This document shows positions 8,748 to 18,240 of a stretch of 48,807 nucleotides of DNA, piece by piece. The DNA lies in assembly GCA_017307355.1 (NCBI GenBank), contig JAFKFG010000026.1, forward strand, positions 1 to 48,807, read 5' to 3'. The stretch comes from Alphaproteobacteria bacterium (GTDB lineage Bacteria > Pseudomonadota > Alphaproteobacteria > Micropepsales > Micropepsaceae). The notes under the pieces are model-generated. The model did not search any database, was not told the DNA's origin, and worked only from the letters and a program-made list of their open reading frames with translations. Both the position numbers and the translations under genes were made by a program. Numbering within the stretch: position 1 is the stretch's first letter; every line of letters begins with the position of its first letter.

Positions 8748-10172
8748 TCACTGCGCGCCGTGTGCGAAGACGATCACCCGCACGGTCTGGGCCAGAATCG
8801 CCAGGTCCAGGAAGAAATCGTTGTTCTTCACATAATAGAGATCGTAGGCGAGCTTCTGCCGCGCATCCTCGATCGACTCGCCATAGCGATAATTCACCTG
8901 CGCCCATCCCGTGATACCTGGTTTGACGCGATGACGGAGGTCATAATAAGGCATCTCGCGGCGAAGTTGGTCGACGAAATAGGGGCGCTCCGGCCGGGGG
9001 CCAATAAAGCTCATATCCCCTTCCAGCACGTTAATAATCTGGGGAATTTCGTCGATCCGCGTGGCCCGGATGAAGCGGCCCACCTTGGTGACGCGATTGT
9101 CCTTGGCGGTGGCCCAACGCGGCACGCCGTCCTTTTCGGCATCCTGGCGCATGCTGCGGAACTTCCACACGCGGAAGATCCGCCCGTTCAGTCCCACGCG
9201 CTCCTGGCGATAGAAGACCGGACCCTTGCTTTCCAGCTTGATCGCGATGGCGACCAGAAGCGTGATCGGCAGCACCGCGGCCAGGAAGGCCAGGCTGACG
9301 GTGAAATCGCCCACCCGCTTCAAGACGCGGCGGCGGCGATTGAGCTGGAAACCGCTGGTGAAGGCCAGCGTGCCGGGACCGACATTGGAAACATCGATCT
9401 GGGCGAATTCCCGCTCCCAGAAATTCAGATACTCGACCACATCGATGCCGTTGAGGCGGCATTCCAGCAGATCCCACACCGCCAGGCCGCGCTTGTCGTC
9501 CACGGCTACGATGATTTCATCGACGCGCATCTGCAGCGCGATCTGCAACAGCGGCGTCGCCGCATGCGCCGAGGGCTCGCCCACCGCCAGATTGCCTTCG
9601 GTGCTCCAGACCCGGTTCTCGGCCGCGCGGCAGCTGTCGATGGTGCGCACATGCTTGAGATGGTTGCGGCCCGGGCCATCCATATAGGCGATGACCGCAT
9701 CGGCGGTCGCGCCCTTGCCCAGCACCAGAACCCGCTTCTTCAGGAACGAGCTGCGATAATAGAGATGGAAGAAAAAGCGCAGGCACAGCAGGAGCGCCAT
9801 GAACAGGCTGATGGCGAGGGACAGAATGCCCACGAACCAGCCGAACGGCACGCCCAGCGCGATCTTGCTGATGGCGAAGAAGCCGACCGCCAGAATGAAG
9901 ATCACCTGCCAGGCGATGGCGAAGCGCTTGAGGAAAGTGCGGAAGCTGCGCAGCGCATCGGCATTGTAGATGCCCATCGACGCGCACAAGAGAACGAAGA
10001 TGCAGGCCAAGGTCGCGGCCTTGGCCAGGTTCAGCGACACCAGACTGTTGAAATAGCAGAAGGAGCAATGCTGCTCGAGGCTGAGCAGTCTCAGGCCAGC
10101 CAGAAACAGGCCCCCGTCAAGGCCGGCCAGCACCACCGAAGGCGCCGCTACATAATGACCAAAAAGCCTCAC
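8748..10172 (-). CDS. polyprenyl-phosphate sugar phosphotransferase (exosortase-A-type EPS priming enzyme)
   Basis: A 474-residue inner-membrane enzyme that starts a polysaccharide repeat unit by moving a sugar-1-phosphate to the lipid carrier. The N-terminal third has four to five hydrophobic segments, then a nucleotide-binding-like domain (RVLVLGKGATADAV near 145), then a membrane-dipping helix and the catalytic domain. Diagnostic segments are GPVFYRQERVGLNGRIF, VWKFRSM, DEIPQIINVLEGDMSFIGPR and HRVKPGITGWAQVNYRYG. Length and layout match the WcaJ/EpsB-type transferases of exosortase A clusters (TIGR03013 as known family). GTG 10172 is the start; only weak ribosome-site matches precede it. 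It is first in its operon and is divided from the divergent GT4 gene by 266 bp that must contain both promoters; none could be fixed with confidence. Confidence 0.9.
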   Translation of the reverse strand: MRLFGHYVAAPSVVLAGLDGGLFLAGLRLLSLEQHCSFCYFNSLVSLNLAKAATLACIFVLLCASMGIYNADALRSFRTFLKRFAIAWQVIFILAVGFFAISKIALGVPFGWFVGILSLAISLFMALLLCLRFFFHLYYRSSFLKKRVLVLGKGATADAVIAYMDGPGRNHLKHVRTIDSCRAAENRVWSTEGNLAVGEPSAHAATPLLQIALQMRVDEIIVAVDDKRGLAVWDLLECRLNGIDVVEYLNFWEREFAQIDVSNVGPGTLAFTSGFQLNRRRRVLKRVGDFTVSLAFLAAVLPITLLVAIAIKLESKGPVFYRQERVGLNGRIFRVWKFRSMRQDAEKDGVPRWATAKDNRVTKVGRFIRATRIDEIPQIINVLEGDMSFIGPRPERPYFVDQLRREMPYYDLRHRVKPGITGWAQVNYRYGESIEDARQKLAYDLYYVKNNDFFLDLAILAQTVRVIVFAHGAQ

Positions 10173-10438
10173 TGGACCCCAAACCCATGCGTTTCATGTT
10201 TCACGGATTTTCCGGCCCAAAGCCGGTCAATCTCGCGAAGAACGCTGCAACTCATATGCCAGGGCTGCGGCGCCCGAATACGCGTCGTTTCGGGACATTA
10301 ACCACCGATTTTGAAGAAAAAATAGTTGTCCGGGCATAGACTCCCAGAAGCTTTTTCGGGCGAGAAGGTTCCCTCCCCCGCTTCAGACGGCCTTAGCAAT
10401 TCGCCTGCCAAACTGCCATCCGCCAAGGGGAGAGAAAT

Positions 10439-11692
10439 TTGCTGCGCGTTCTGGTCTTTTCGACCCTCTACCCCAACCGGGCGCAGCCCAATCATGGCGT
10501 TTTCGTCGAAAACCGCCTGCGTCACACTTTGGCACAGGGCGGAATCGAGGCGACCGTCCTGGCGCCCGTTCCCTGGTTTCCGTCGCGGAACCCTGCCTTC
10601 GGCCGCTACGCCCTCTATGCCGCCGTCCCCCGCGAGGAGATCCGGCACGGGCTGACGGTCTACCATCCCCGCTTTCCGGTAATCCCCAAAGTGGGTAGCC
10701 GCCTCACGCCCGCCTTCCTCTATCGCGCGGCCAAGCGCGCCCTGGACGAGATGGCGCGCCGGGGCGTTCCGAAATTCGACCTGATCGACGCGCATTATTT
10801 TTATCCCGACGGCGTGGCGGCGGCGCGGCTCGCCAAGGAATTGAATATTCCGCTTCTGATCACCGGACGCGGCACCGATCTCACGCTCATTCCGCAATCG
10901 CCGCCCGAGCGGGCCAAGATCCAATGGGCCAGCCACCAGGCCAGCGGCATGATCACGGTCTGCGAAGACCTGCGTCAAAAATTGGTGGGACTGGGCGAAC
11001 CGGCATCGCGGGTGGTGACGTTGCGCAATGGCGTGGACCTGAAACGCTTCTCGCCCGGCGATCGCGCGGCGGCGCGCGCCAAGCTGGGCATCGACGGTTT
11101 CGCCTTGCTGTCGGTGGGCAGCCTGATCCCGCGCAAAGGTCACGAACTGATCATCGCCGCGCTCGCCGAATTGCCGGACATGACATTGATGATCGCGGGC
11201 TCCGGTCCGATGCGCGCCGAGCTGGAGCGCATCGCGCAGGAAAAAAATGTTGCCGCGCGCGTCCGCTTCCTGGGCGAGATTGCGCATGACGCGCTGGTGG
11301 ATGCCTATCGCGCCGCCGACATCTTCGTGCTGGCTTCGTCGCGCGAGGGCTGGGCGAATGTGCTTCTGGAAGCAATGGCTTCGGGCACGCCGGTGGTGGC
11401 GACCAATGTGAACGGCACGCCGGAAGTCGTCACCGATCCCGACCTGGGCGCATTGGTGGAAGAACGCTCCGCGCCCGCCCTGGCGCGCGCCATCCGCGCG
11501 TTGCGCGAAAAAGCCCCGGATCGCGCCGCCGTTCGGGCGTATGCGGAACAATTCAGCTGGGACGATACCGCGCGCGCGAACAAGGCATTGTTTCTTGCTG
11601 CGGCGCGATACGGATACGAAGATCGTTTCAATCCCGCCATCGTAACAGCAGCTTACGACGTTCTCGCCAAAGACGAATTCACGCCCGCGTGA
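10439..11692 (+). CDS. glycosyltransferase family 4 (GT-B)
   Basis: A 417-residue glycosyltransferase starting LRVLVFSTLYPNRAQPNHG. The hinge segment is SVGSLIPRKGHELIIAAL and the donor site EGWANVLLEAMASGTPVVAT, both standard for GT4. The start is a TTG at 10439, supported by GGGGAG at 10427-10432, six bases upstream; no ATG or GTG fits better. It is transcribed alone and away from the priming transferase gene, then followed after 91 bp by a small membrane-protein frame. Close GT4 relatives are common in exosortase A loci. It likely extends the repeat unit made by the neighbouring enzymes; donor and linkage are unknown. Confidence 0.85.
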   Translation: MLRVLVFSTLYPNRAQPNHGVFVENRLRHTLAQGGIEATVLAPVPWFPSRNPAFGRYALYAAVPREEIRHGLTVYHPRFPVIPKVGSRLTPAFLYRAAKRALDEMARRGVPKFDLIDAHYFYPDGVAAARLAKELNIPLLITGRGTDLTLIPQSPPERAKIQWASHQASGMITVCEDLRQKLVGLGEPASRVVTLRNGVDLKRFSPGDRAAARAKLGIDGFALLSVGSLIPRKGHELIIAALAELPDMTLMIAGSGPMRAELERIAQEKNVAARVRFLGEIAHDALVDAYRAADIFVLASSREGWANVLLEAMASGTPVVATNVNGTPEVVTDPDLGALVEERSAPALARAIRALREKAPDRAAVRAYAEQFSWDDTARANKALFLAAARYGYEDRFNPAIVTAAYDVLAKDEFTPA

Positions 11693-11783
11693 CGCCATAA
11701 TCGTTTGTTAACCACGCGTCCGTTACTCATACTCGCAGATCTGGCACCTGAATCTAAGATCCCAGGATAGAGGCGGACATCAC

Positions 11784-11975
11784 GTGCGACACAGCGCGGC
11801 TGAAAGCAAAATCGTCCAGTTCCCCGCAGCGCGGTCTGCCGGTCGCAACATTGCGATCGAAGAGGCGGCGATGGAACATGGCCGCCGACTGCCGATCGGC
11901 CTTTGCATGATGATCTGGACCGCGCTGGCCGCCCTGGGTTGGGGCGCATTCCAGGCCGCGTTTCAGCTGATCTGA
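11784..11975 (+). CDS. small single-pass membrane protein, unknown
   Basis: A 63-residue frame from GTG 11784, with a polar N-terminus (Arg, Ser and Glu rich) and a hydrophobic C-terminal helix from about residue 38 (LPIGLCMMIWTALAALGWGA). It faces the amidotransferase gene tail to tail and the two stop regions overlap by 13 bp. Upstream, GAGGCGG about ten bases from the GTG is a passable ribosome site. No family is recognised. The hydrophobic segment is not explained by the antisense gene, but the frame is short and could be chance. Confidence 0.42.
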   Translation: MRHSAAESKIVQFPAARSAGRNIAIEEAAMEHGRRLPIGLCMMIWTALAALGWGAFQAAFQLI

Positions 11976-13888
11976 GTTTCCATATCGCGCACGGGCGCCT
12001 GGGCCGCATGGTCCAGGAAGCTGGCGAACACCCATAGCAACCAAAGCGGCTTGGAAAAATCGCGGCTGCCGGCGATATGCGCATCGGCCATCGCCGCGAT
12101 CGCCTTGGCGTCGAAGAAACCGCTCTCCTTGAGACGCGGAGCTGCCGCCAGGGCGCGCACCTGCCCGCTGAGCGGTCCGCGGAACCATTCCGCCACCGGC
12201 ACGGTGAAGCCTTTCTTGGAACGGTACAAAAGATCGTGCGGCAGGAAATCTTCCATCGCCTGCTTCAGGATCGCCTTGCCGCCCGCGCCTCGCTGCAGTT
12301 TCAGCTGGTCCGGCAGCGAGAAAGCCCAATCCGACAATTCCTGGTCCAGGAACGGCGCGCGCAGTTCCAATGAATTGGCCATGCTGGCGCGATCCACCTT
12401 GGTGAGGATGTCGCCCGGCAGATAGGTCATGATGTCGGTATATTGCGCCCGCTGCAGCATATCGAGCGGCGCGTCGACGTTGAAATGCGGGCGCATCACA
12501 TCGCCGGAATCATAACCGCTGAGGCTGTTGCGGAAATCGCGGGAAAGGAACTGCGCGCGGATTTCGAACGGCAGCGCCGACACCATGCGCAGATAGGCGT
12601 CGGCCGGACTGAGCGACAATTCCCGGAAGGTGGTCTTGGCGCGCAGCATGCGCGGCAGGCGCGCGCCGTGCGGATAGATATCGGCCAGGAACGAGAAAAG
12701 CGGCCCGCGCACGCCATCGGGAATCCAGCCCCGCGCCCGCATCTGGGCGGCGAAGAACGCGTACCGGCGATACCCGCCCAGAATCTCGTCGCCGCCATCG
12801 CCGGTCAGCGCCGCCTTCACCGTCTGGCGCGCCAGCTTGCAGACCGCGAAGGTGGGCAATGCCGAAATGTCGCCGAACGGCTCGTCATAAATTCCCGGCA
12901 GGCGCGGCAGCAGGCTGAAATCGCCCGGATCGACGATGCGGGTGTGATGGCTGGTGCCATAGCGGTCGGACACCGCCTTGGCATAGCCGCTTTCGTCGTA
13001 ATCGCGCTCCTGAAAGCCGATGGAGAAGGTGCTGACGGGCGCTTCCTGCAGCCCCGCCATCTGCGAGACCACGGCACTGGAATCCACCCCGCCCGACAGC
13101 AGCGCGCCCACTTCCACGTCGGAAATCAACCGGAGCTTCACCGCATGGCGCAGCGCATCGACCATCGCCTGCTTGGGATGCGCCGGCATGGTCCGGGCAT
13201 GCAGGCCATCCAGGAGATTCCAATAGCGCATCAGCTCGGGTGTCCGGCCGCGGCGCACGACCAGGGCATGCGCCGCCGGCAATTTGCGGATCGCGGCATA
13301 GATGGTCTTGGGATCGGGCACATAGCCATATGTGAAGAAATCCTCCACCGCGATGGGATCAAGGCTCCGGTCCAAGCCGGGCGCCTTGAGCAGGGATTTG
13401 ATTTCCGAACCGAACACCAGATTGCCGCCGGCAAGTTCAGCATAATGCATCGGCTTCTTGCCGAAGCGGTCGCGCACCAGCACCAATGTCTGCTGCGGCG
13501 CGTCCCATAGCGCGAAAGCGAACATGCCGCGCAGCCGGGCGAACAATCCGGTGCCCCAATGCCGCCAGCCATGCAGCAGCACTTCGGTATCGCTGCGGGT
13601 CTGGAACTGGGCGCCTTGCGCCTTCAGTTCCGCCATCAAGTCGGGGAAATTGTAGATCTCGCCGTTGAAGACGATGGTGAGCGCGCCATCGGCGGTCTGC
13701 ATGGGCTGAATGCCGCCCGCCAGGTCGATGAAGGCCAGGCGCCGGTGGCCCAGCGCGATGCCGGGCTCGTTGAAGATGCCCTCGCCGTCGGGGCCGCGAT
13801 GCGCCACCGCATCCGTCATGGCCTGAATCAAGGCCGGATCGAACGGCCGCGTCGCCTGGCAATCGAACAGTCCGGTCAGGCCGCACAT
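11963..13888 (-). CDS. asparagine-synthase-like amidotransferase of the EPS locus
   Basis: A 641-residue enzyme. Cys2 of MCGLTGLFD is the glutaminase nucleophile; RGPDGEG, GHRRLAFID and NGEIYNF complete the N-terminal Ntn-hydrolase domain (about 1-200). The synthetase domain has the pyrophosphate loop LLSGGVDSS, with Ser265 to Ser270, and the later ALTGDGGDEILGGY. Family knowledge: asparagine-synthase homologues in exosortase A clusters (TIGR03108 type) are thought to amidate a uronic acid or similar carboxylate of the polysaccharide rather than make asparagine. It is the last gene of the long minus-strand operon and starts 3 bp after the stop of the upstream glycosyltransferase. Genuine AsnB activity is the main alternative; position argues for a polysaccharide role. 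Confidence 0.88.
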   Translation of the reverse strand: MCGLTGLFDCQATRPFDPALIQAMTDAVAHRGPDGEGIFNEPGIALGHRRLAFIDLAGGIQPMQTADGALTIVFNGEIYNFPDLMAELKAQGAQFQTRSDTEVLLHGWRHWGTGLFARLRGMFAFALWDAPQQTLVLVRDRFGKKPMHYAELAGGNLVFGSEIKSLLKAPGLDRSLDPIAVEDFFTYGYVPDPKTIYAAIRKLPAAHALVVRRGRTPELMRYWNLLDGLHARTMPAHPKQAMVDALRHAVKLRLISDVEVGALLSGGVDSSAVVSQMAGLQEAPVSTFSIGFQERDYDESGYAKAVSDRYGTSHHTRIVDPGDFSLLPRLPGIYDEPFGDISALPTFAVCKLARQTVKAALTGDGGDEILGGYRRYAFFAAQMRARGWIPDGVRGPLFSFLADIYPHGARLPRMLRAKTTFRELSLSPADAYLRMVSALPFEIRAQFLSRDFRNSLSGYDSGDVMRPHFNVDAPLDMLQRAQYTDIMTYLPGDILTKVDRASMANSLELRAPFLDQELSDWAFSLPDQLKLQRGAGGKAILKQAMEDFLPHDLLYRSKKGFTVPVAEWFRGPLSGQVRALAAAPRLKESGFFDAKAIAAMADAHIAGSRDFSKPLWLLWVFASFLDHAAQAPVRDMETQIS

Positions 13889-13891
13889 GAT

Positions 13892-15070
13892 TCAGCTATC
13901 CCCCTTCGCGGCGGACCCCGCCTGGCGCAGAAGGCCGTCCGCCACGGCGATCACCCGCGCGGCGCAATCCTTCCAGGTGAGCGACCTCGTCGCAATGGTG
14001 CCGTGCGCAGCCCGGCCCAGCCGCGCGCGCAGACCGGCATCGGCGCAAAGCTTCAGCAGCGCCGCCTCCAGATTGTTGGCGCCGTCGCGGGAAAAGAGCA
14101 GCGCGTTTTCGCCGTCGGTGAGGATCTCGCGGATATTGGCCATGTCCGGGCCGACGATAGCCGAGCCCAGTTGCAGATATTCGAACAATTTGAGAGGCGA
14201 GGAATACGGCGTGACGTCGGGCAGGACCGCGATGTCGAAACCGGAGACATATTCCGTCACCGCATCCCGGCCCACGATGCCGGTGATGGTGAGCTTGTCG
14301 GTCATGTCCAGCTCCTTGGCGCGCGCTTCCAGCTCGGGACGGGCGGGACCGTCCCCCACCACCAGGACATGAATGTCATACGTGGCGCGATGACGGGCGG
14401 CGAAATCGATCAGCCGGTCCACCGCGTTCCAGCCCCGGATGAAGCCGGTGAAGCCCAGCACGATGCGCGGCTTCTGCCCCGTCTCGGGCGCGCGCGATTT
14501 TTCCGCCGGCAGCGGAAAGCGGGCGGGATCCACCCCATTGGAGATCACGGTGACGCGGGACTCCGGCACGCCATATTCCGCGATGGTCCGGGCCAGAACC
14601 GCGGTCACGGGAAAAAGATGATCGACATTGCGCCAGATATAGCCTTGGGCCCAGCGGCCGATCCGGCGCAGCTTCAGCCCGTCATTCTTGGCCCGCTCCT
14701 CGAACAAGGGCGAATTGACTTCCAGCATCAGCGGCAATCCGGTGACCCGGCGCAGCCACACGCCCGCGAACAGATACAGGCTGAAGCGTTCGTAGATGAT
14801 GTCGGGCTTGTGCTCTCTGACCGCCGCGCGCAGGCGCAGGAACGCCTTCACATTGTAGACGATCTCCAAGGGCTCATAGAGCCAGGCCGGGATCAGGGCC
14901 TTGATCCGGTCCACCAGCCCATTGGATCCGCCGAAATTGGTTTCAGCGAAGGCCGCCGGCCCCACCAGGATGACTTCGTGGCCCAGCGCCGTCAGCGCCT
15001 TCATCAATTCTTCCAGATGGACCGATTGGCCGTCGCGCGACCCGATCCGGTGATGAAAGAGAATGCGCAT
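13892..15070 (-). CDS. glycosyltransferase family 4 (exosortase-A-associated type)
   Basis: A 392-residue GT-B enzyme beginning MRILFHHRIGSRDGQSVHLEE, a start seen in the glycosyltransferases of exosortase A loci. The C-terminal half holds VLGFTGFIRGWNAVDRLI, VVGDGPARPELEARA, and the donor-binding SSPLKLFEYLQLGSAIVGPD. It lies 26 bp after the stop of the TIGR03087-type transferase and 3 bp before the amidotransferase start, so it is inside the same operon. It should transfer a sugar from a nucleotide donor at the cytoplasmic face; the sugar is unknown. Confidence 0.86.
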   Translation of the reverse strand: MRILFHHRIGSRDGQSVHLEELMKALTALGHEVILVGPAAFAETNFGGSNGLVDRIKALIPAWLYEPLEIVYNVKAFLRLRAAVREHKPDIIYERFSLYLFAGVWLRRVTGLPLMLEVNSPLFEERAKNDGLKLRRIGRWAQGYIWRNVDHLFPVTAVLARTIAEYGVPESRVTVISNGVDPARFPLPAEKSRAPETGQKPRIVLGFTGFIRGWNAVDRLIDFAARHRATYDIHVLVVGDGPARPELEARAKELDMTDKLTITGIVGRDAVTEYVSGFDIAVLPDVTPYSSPLKLFEYLQLGSAIVGPDMANIREILTDGENALLFSRDGANNLEAALLKLCADAGLRARLGRAAHGTIATRSLTWKDCAARVIAVADGLLRQAGSAAKGDS

Positions 15071-15096
15071 CGTCTATCCGCCGCCGATCGCCGCCG

Positions 15097-16308
15097 TCAT
15101 AGCATCCCGGCTTTTCCGCCTTCGTTAAGAAGGGCGTCAAATCGGGTCAGCAGGCTGGGCCAGGCATAATCGGCCAGGACGCGGGCGCGCGCCGCCGCGC
15201 CGATCCCCGGGCCCTTGGGGCCGGCGGCCTCCAGGCAGGCGGCGGCGAAAGCTTCCGCCCCGTCGGCCAGGAAAAGCTCGCGGCCCGGCTCGGCCGCGAT
15301 CCCTTCCAGGGCGTCGGAGGTCACCACGGTGGGGCGGCCCATGGCCATCGCTTCCAGCACCTTGTTCTGGATGCCGCGGGCAATGCGCATGGGCGCCACG
15401 GCCACAGCATGGGCGACATGGGGCCTGACATCGGGAATGCGGCCGGTGACGAAAATGCCGGGAATCGCTTCCAGCGCCTTGACCTGGGGCGCGGGGCTGG
15501 AGCCGACAATGTGGAACTGGGCTTCCGGCAAGGTCCGCCGGATCAGAGGCAATATCTCCTCAGCAAACCAGATCACCGCATCGGCGTTGGGCGGATAGTC
15601 CATGGTGCCGGTGAAAGTGAAATTCGGTTTGCTCGTGTCATAAGGCGGCGCGAAACTCCGGGCCGGATCGAAATAGTCCAGATCCACGCCATTGCTCACC
15701 GCGGCGATTTTCTTGCGGTATGGGGGATGCTGGTTGCGGAACAGTTCGGCTTCCGGCTCCGACACGAAAACGCTCCATGCGCATTCGCGAACGATGCGTT
15801 CTTCCAGCGCCGCCACCCGCGCCCATTCGCGCCGATAAACCCAGTTCATGGGAAAGGATGCGGTTTGCGCATAGGCGCGCCATTTCTCGGAATCGACATC
15901 CGCCAGGTCGGCCAGGCAAAGCGTGCCGCCTTTTAAGTCCAGCACATAGGGCGCCATGTTGGAGGAGCAGACGAAGATCGCCTGGGGCTTGATGTCTGCG
16001 ATGGTCCGCTTGATCCAATCGGCCAAGCCGCGGTCGCGATAGAAAGTGACGCTGAGCGGATCGCCGGTGAGCAGCCCCGACAGGCAGGCGATCTTCTTCT
16101 GCCGCCGGTCGATCTGGGCGAAATATGACGTCGCGCACAGCGCGCGCACCGTATCGATATGTTGCACGTCCAGCGGATCGTCGACCAGGCAGCCCAGATG
16201 GACGTCATAGCTTTTGCGCAAGTGCCGCAGGATCTGCAGCGGCCGGATCTTCTCACCCTTCATCGGGGGATAGGGAATGCGCTGAGTGAGGAAAAGAATG
16301 TCCGCCAT
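15097..16308 (-). CDS. TIGR03087-type PEP-CTERM/EpsH1-system sugar transferase
   Basis: A 403-residue GT-B glycosyltransferase. The N-terminus MADILFLTQRIPYPPMKGEK is characteristic of the exosortase-A-system sugar transferase family. Further on are VSNGVDLDYFDP, FTGTMDYPPNADAVIWF and ARGIQNKVLEAMAMGRPTV, the last in the donor site. Start ATG 16308 was chosen because the domain begins there and it is 8 bp after the stop of the FemAB-like gene; the longer open frame upstream lies inside that gene. It sits in the middle of the long operon and probably adds one sugar of the repeat unit. Confidence 0.9.
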   Translation of the reverse strand: MADILFLTQRIPYPPMKGEKIRPLQILRHLRKSYDVHLGCLVDDPLDVQHIDTVRALCATSYFAQIDRRQKKIACLSGLLTGDPLSVTFYRDRGLADWIKRTIADIKPQAIFVCSSNMAPYVLDLKGGTLCLADLADVDSEKWRAYAQTASFPMNWVYRREWARVAALEERIVRECAWSVFVSEPEAELFRNQHPPYRKKIAAVSNGVDLDYFDPARSFAPPYDTSKPNFTFTGTMDYPPNADAVIWFAEEILPLIRRTLPEAQFHIVGSSPAPQVKALEAIPGIFVTGRIPDVRPHVAHAVAVAPMRIARGIQNKVLEAMAMGRPTVVTSDALEGIAAEPGRELFLADGAEAFAAACLEAAGPKGPGIGAAARARVLADYAWPSLLTRFDALLNEGGKAGML

Positions 16309-16316
16309 GCGCGCGC

Positions 16317-17342
16317 CTAGGCCAGGCTGCGGCTGATGAAAGGCGAAATCGCGTTCGCCACCGGGATCGGCAGGCGCTGCCAGGCCGCGATGATCTTGGC
16401 ATAGCGCGGATTGGTGGGATTGAGATTGGGCAGGCTGTCGCGCCCCAAAAGCAGATATTGATGCGTGATCGGGCGCGGCTGAAAGCCCCAATTGCTCTTG
16501 AAGCTGTAAGGGCCGGTGCCGACCTTGCTGCGGCCGAAATCGAAGATGGTGGCGCCCCGTTCCACCGCCCGGCGCATCAGCGCCCAATACATCATGTCGT
16601 TGGCGCCGCTGCGGCGCGCTTCCACCAGGCTGCCGGTGTAATAGGGAAGCACTTTGTTCCCGTGAAAAAAGCTCATCACGCTGGCGGTGGGCACACCGTC
16701 CTTGCGGATGGTGAGAATTTCGCAAGCCTCGCCGAACACGGTGAGCAGGCTTTCGTAAAAGCGCCGCGGCAGGATGGGCGTGCCGTGATCGCGCAAGGTG
16801 CGGGCATAGAGATCGAAAAAAGGCTGGATGTCGCGCTCGATGGCAATGGTGAAGCCCTGCTCCAGCGCCTTGCGCACCACCGCGCGCTGCTTTCGGGGAA
16901 TCTGCTTGAGATTGTCGGCTTCCGTGGCGGCGATCGGTCCTTCAAAACCGGCATAAAGATCGCTCTTCGCCTTCCAGTCCGGTCCCGCCGCCGGGCAATC
17001 GCGCAGCTCCACATATGCGACCTTGCGGGCGCGGCCGAGTTCGGCGGCCTCCTCCAGCACCGCCGCCAATCCCGCCGGGCTCGCCGATAGCGGCCCGCCG
17101 CCCACGGTAAAGCCATTGGAGATCAGAAAATGGCCGAACATCCGGCTGTTGATTTCGGTCAGCGGCAGCACCGCGTCGATGGCGCCCGCGCCATCGCGCG
17201 AGATCACATAGGGGCAGGCATGGCCGAAGCTGCGCTTGACCACCTCCCGCCAGCCCGACAGCTGGAAGAAAGAGGAGTCCGGGCGGGAGGCGATAAAAGC
17301 ATCCCATTCGGCCGAAGCCGCTTTGGTGTCAGGCAGCAGCAT
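16317..17342 (-). CDS. FemAB-like aminoacyl/acyl transferase of the exosortase-A locus
   Basis: A 341-residue GNAT-fold protein. Segments include FFQLSGWREVVKRSFGH near the start, IPRKQRAVVRKALEQGF in the middle, and the late TIFDFGRSKVGTGPYSFKSN, all typical of the FemAB proteins in PEP-CTERM/XrtA loci (TIGR03019 type). FemAB enzymes use aminoacyl-tRNA to build peptide cross-bridges; the role of the EPS version is not established, but adding an amino acid to a sugar amine is the natural inference. Start ATG 17342 gives a 14-bp overlap with the deacetylase gene and begins where the domain begins; an ATG at 17378 would add 12 residues and a larger overlap. Neither has a strong ribosome site, consistent with translational coupling. 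Confidence 0.85.
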   Translation of the reverse strand: MLLPDTKAASAEWDAFIASRPDSSFFQLSGWREVVKRSFGHACPYVISRDGAGAIDAVLPLTEINSRMFGHFLISNGFTVGGGPLSASPAGLAAVLEEAAELGRARKVAYVELRDCPAAGPDWKAKSDLYAGFEGPIAATEADNLKQIPRKQRAVVRKALEQGFTIAIERDIQPFFDLYARTLRDHGTPILPRRFYESLLTVFGEACEILTIRKDGVPTASVMSFFHGNKVLPYYTGSLVEARRSGANDMMYWALMRRAVERGATIFDFGRSKVGTGPYSFKSNWGFQPRPITHQYLLLGRDSLPNLNPTNPRYAKIIAAWQRLPIPVANAISPFISRSLA

Positions 17343-18228
17343 TGCGGGTCTGGGTCGGCGCCCGCTCCGAGGATCCATCGAGGAAAATGGAATCCATCCG
17401 ATCCCAGCGGAAATCGCGGGTCAGACGCCCAAGCCGTTCGCCGGTCTTGGCCAGATTGGTGTAATGGCGGAAGCGCGATTTCGCCGACACGCCGCTGGGG
17501 CGCGGCTGGTCCGGATCGACTTCCCAGGGATGAATATAGAAGACCGCCGGCAGGCGATCGCGGCGATTGATCCGGCGCAGCGCCGCCCGCGACATCGCAT
17601 ACGGCAGAAGACGGAAATAGCCGCCGCCGCCGGCCGGATAATTCTTGGCGCCCACGCGCACGGTGGCAATCGGCACTTCGATCAGGCTGGTGGTTCCGGC
17701 GGGCTTATAGACCGCGCGCGGCGCGTCCGGATTGGAGTAGTTGTCCCGCGCCACCGGATAGATGCTGGAGGAATAGCGATAGCCTTCCTCTTCCAGCACC
17801 GGCCAGGCCCAGGGCGTGGCGGCGCCCACGCTGAAGGTGGCGGCGCGATAGCCGCGCACTTCCACGCCGCCGATATCTTCCAGAATTGCCTTGGTGCGGC
17901 GAATGTCGGCGCGGAATTCCTCCGGCGTCTGGGAATCCACCCGGTAATGGCAATAGCCATGGCTGGCCAATTCATGGCCGCCCGCCACGATGGCGCGGAT
18001 GGTGCCGGGATTGCGCTCGGCGATCCAGCCCAGGGTGAAGAATGTGCCCTTCACCTTCGACGCGGCGAAGATGTCCAGGATGGCCTTGGTGTTGCGGTCG
18101 ACGCGCGAGGGATAGCTATCCCAATTGGCGCGGGTATAAGCCTTCTCCAGAGCCTGGACCTGATAATAGTCTTCCACGTCCACGGACAGGCCGTTCACGA
18201 TGGAAGATGTTTCCGGTCCCTGCCCCAT
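17329..18228 (-). CDS. polysaccharide deacetylase of the exosortase-A locus (DUF3473 type)
   Basis: A 299-residue NodB-homology enzyme without a signal peptide. VDVEDYYQV near residue 16 carries the catalytic Asp and the unusual Tyr pair of the exosortase-A-associated group; HELASHGYCHYRV near 85-97 holds the metal-binding His residues; RGYRAATFSV is the next family motif. The C-terminal region (VFYIHPWEVDPDQPR and beyond) is the extension that defines the group. The expected reaction is removal of N-acetyl from an amino sugar in the polymer or its lipid-linked precursor, which would expose an amine for the FemAB-like protein encoded directly downstream. It lies 12 bp after the outer-membrane protein gene. 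Confidence 0.9.
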   Translation of the reverse strand: MGQGPETSSIVNGLSVDVEDYYQVQALEKAYTRANWDSYPSRVDRNTKAILDIFAASKVKGTFFTLGWIAERNPGTIRAIVAGGHELASHGYCHYRVDSQTPEEFRADIRRTKAILEDIGGVEVRGYRAATFSVGAATPWAWPVLEEEGYRYSSSIYPVARDNYSNPDAPRAVYKPAGTTSLIEVPIATVRVGAKNYPAGGGGYFRLLPYAMSRAALRRINRRDRLPAVFYIHPWEVDPDQPRPSGVSAKSRFRHYTNLAKTGERLGRLTRDFRWDRMDSIFLDGSSERAPTQTRNAAA

Positions 18229-18240
18229 GATCCCCGCTTG

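Noticed and set aside
10311..10340. Promoter TTGAAG-17-GCATAG for the GT4 gene at 10439
   Set aside because: The -10 match is too weak to list as a feature.
12443..15169. Long plus-strand frames (12443-13510, 13559-15169)
   Set aside because: They are antisense to the amidotransferase and GT4 genes, which have intact catalytic motifs; no ribosome sites or domains.
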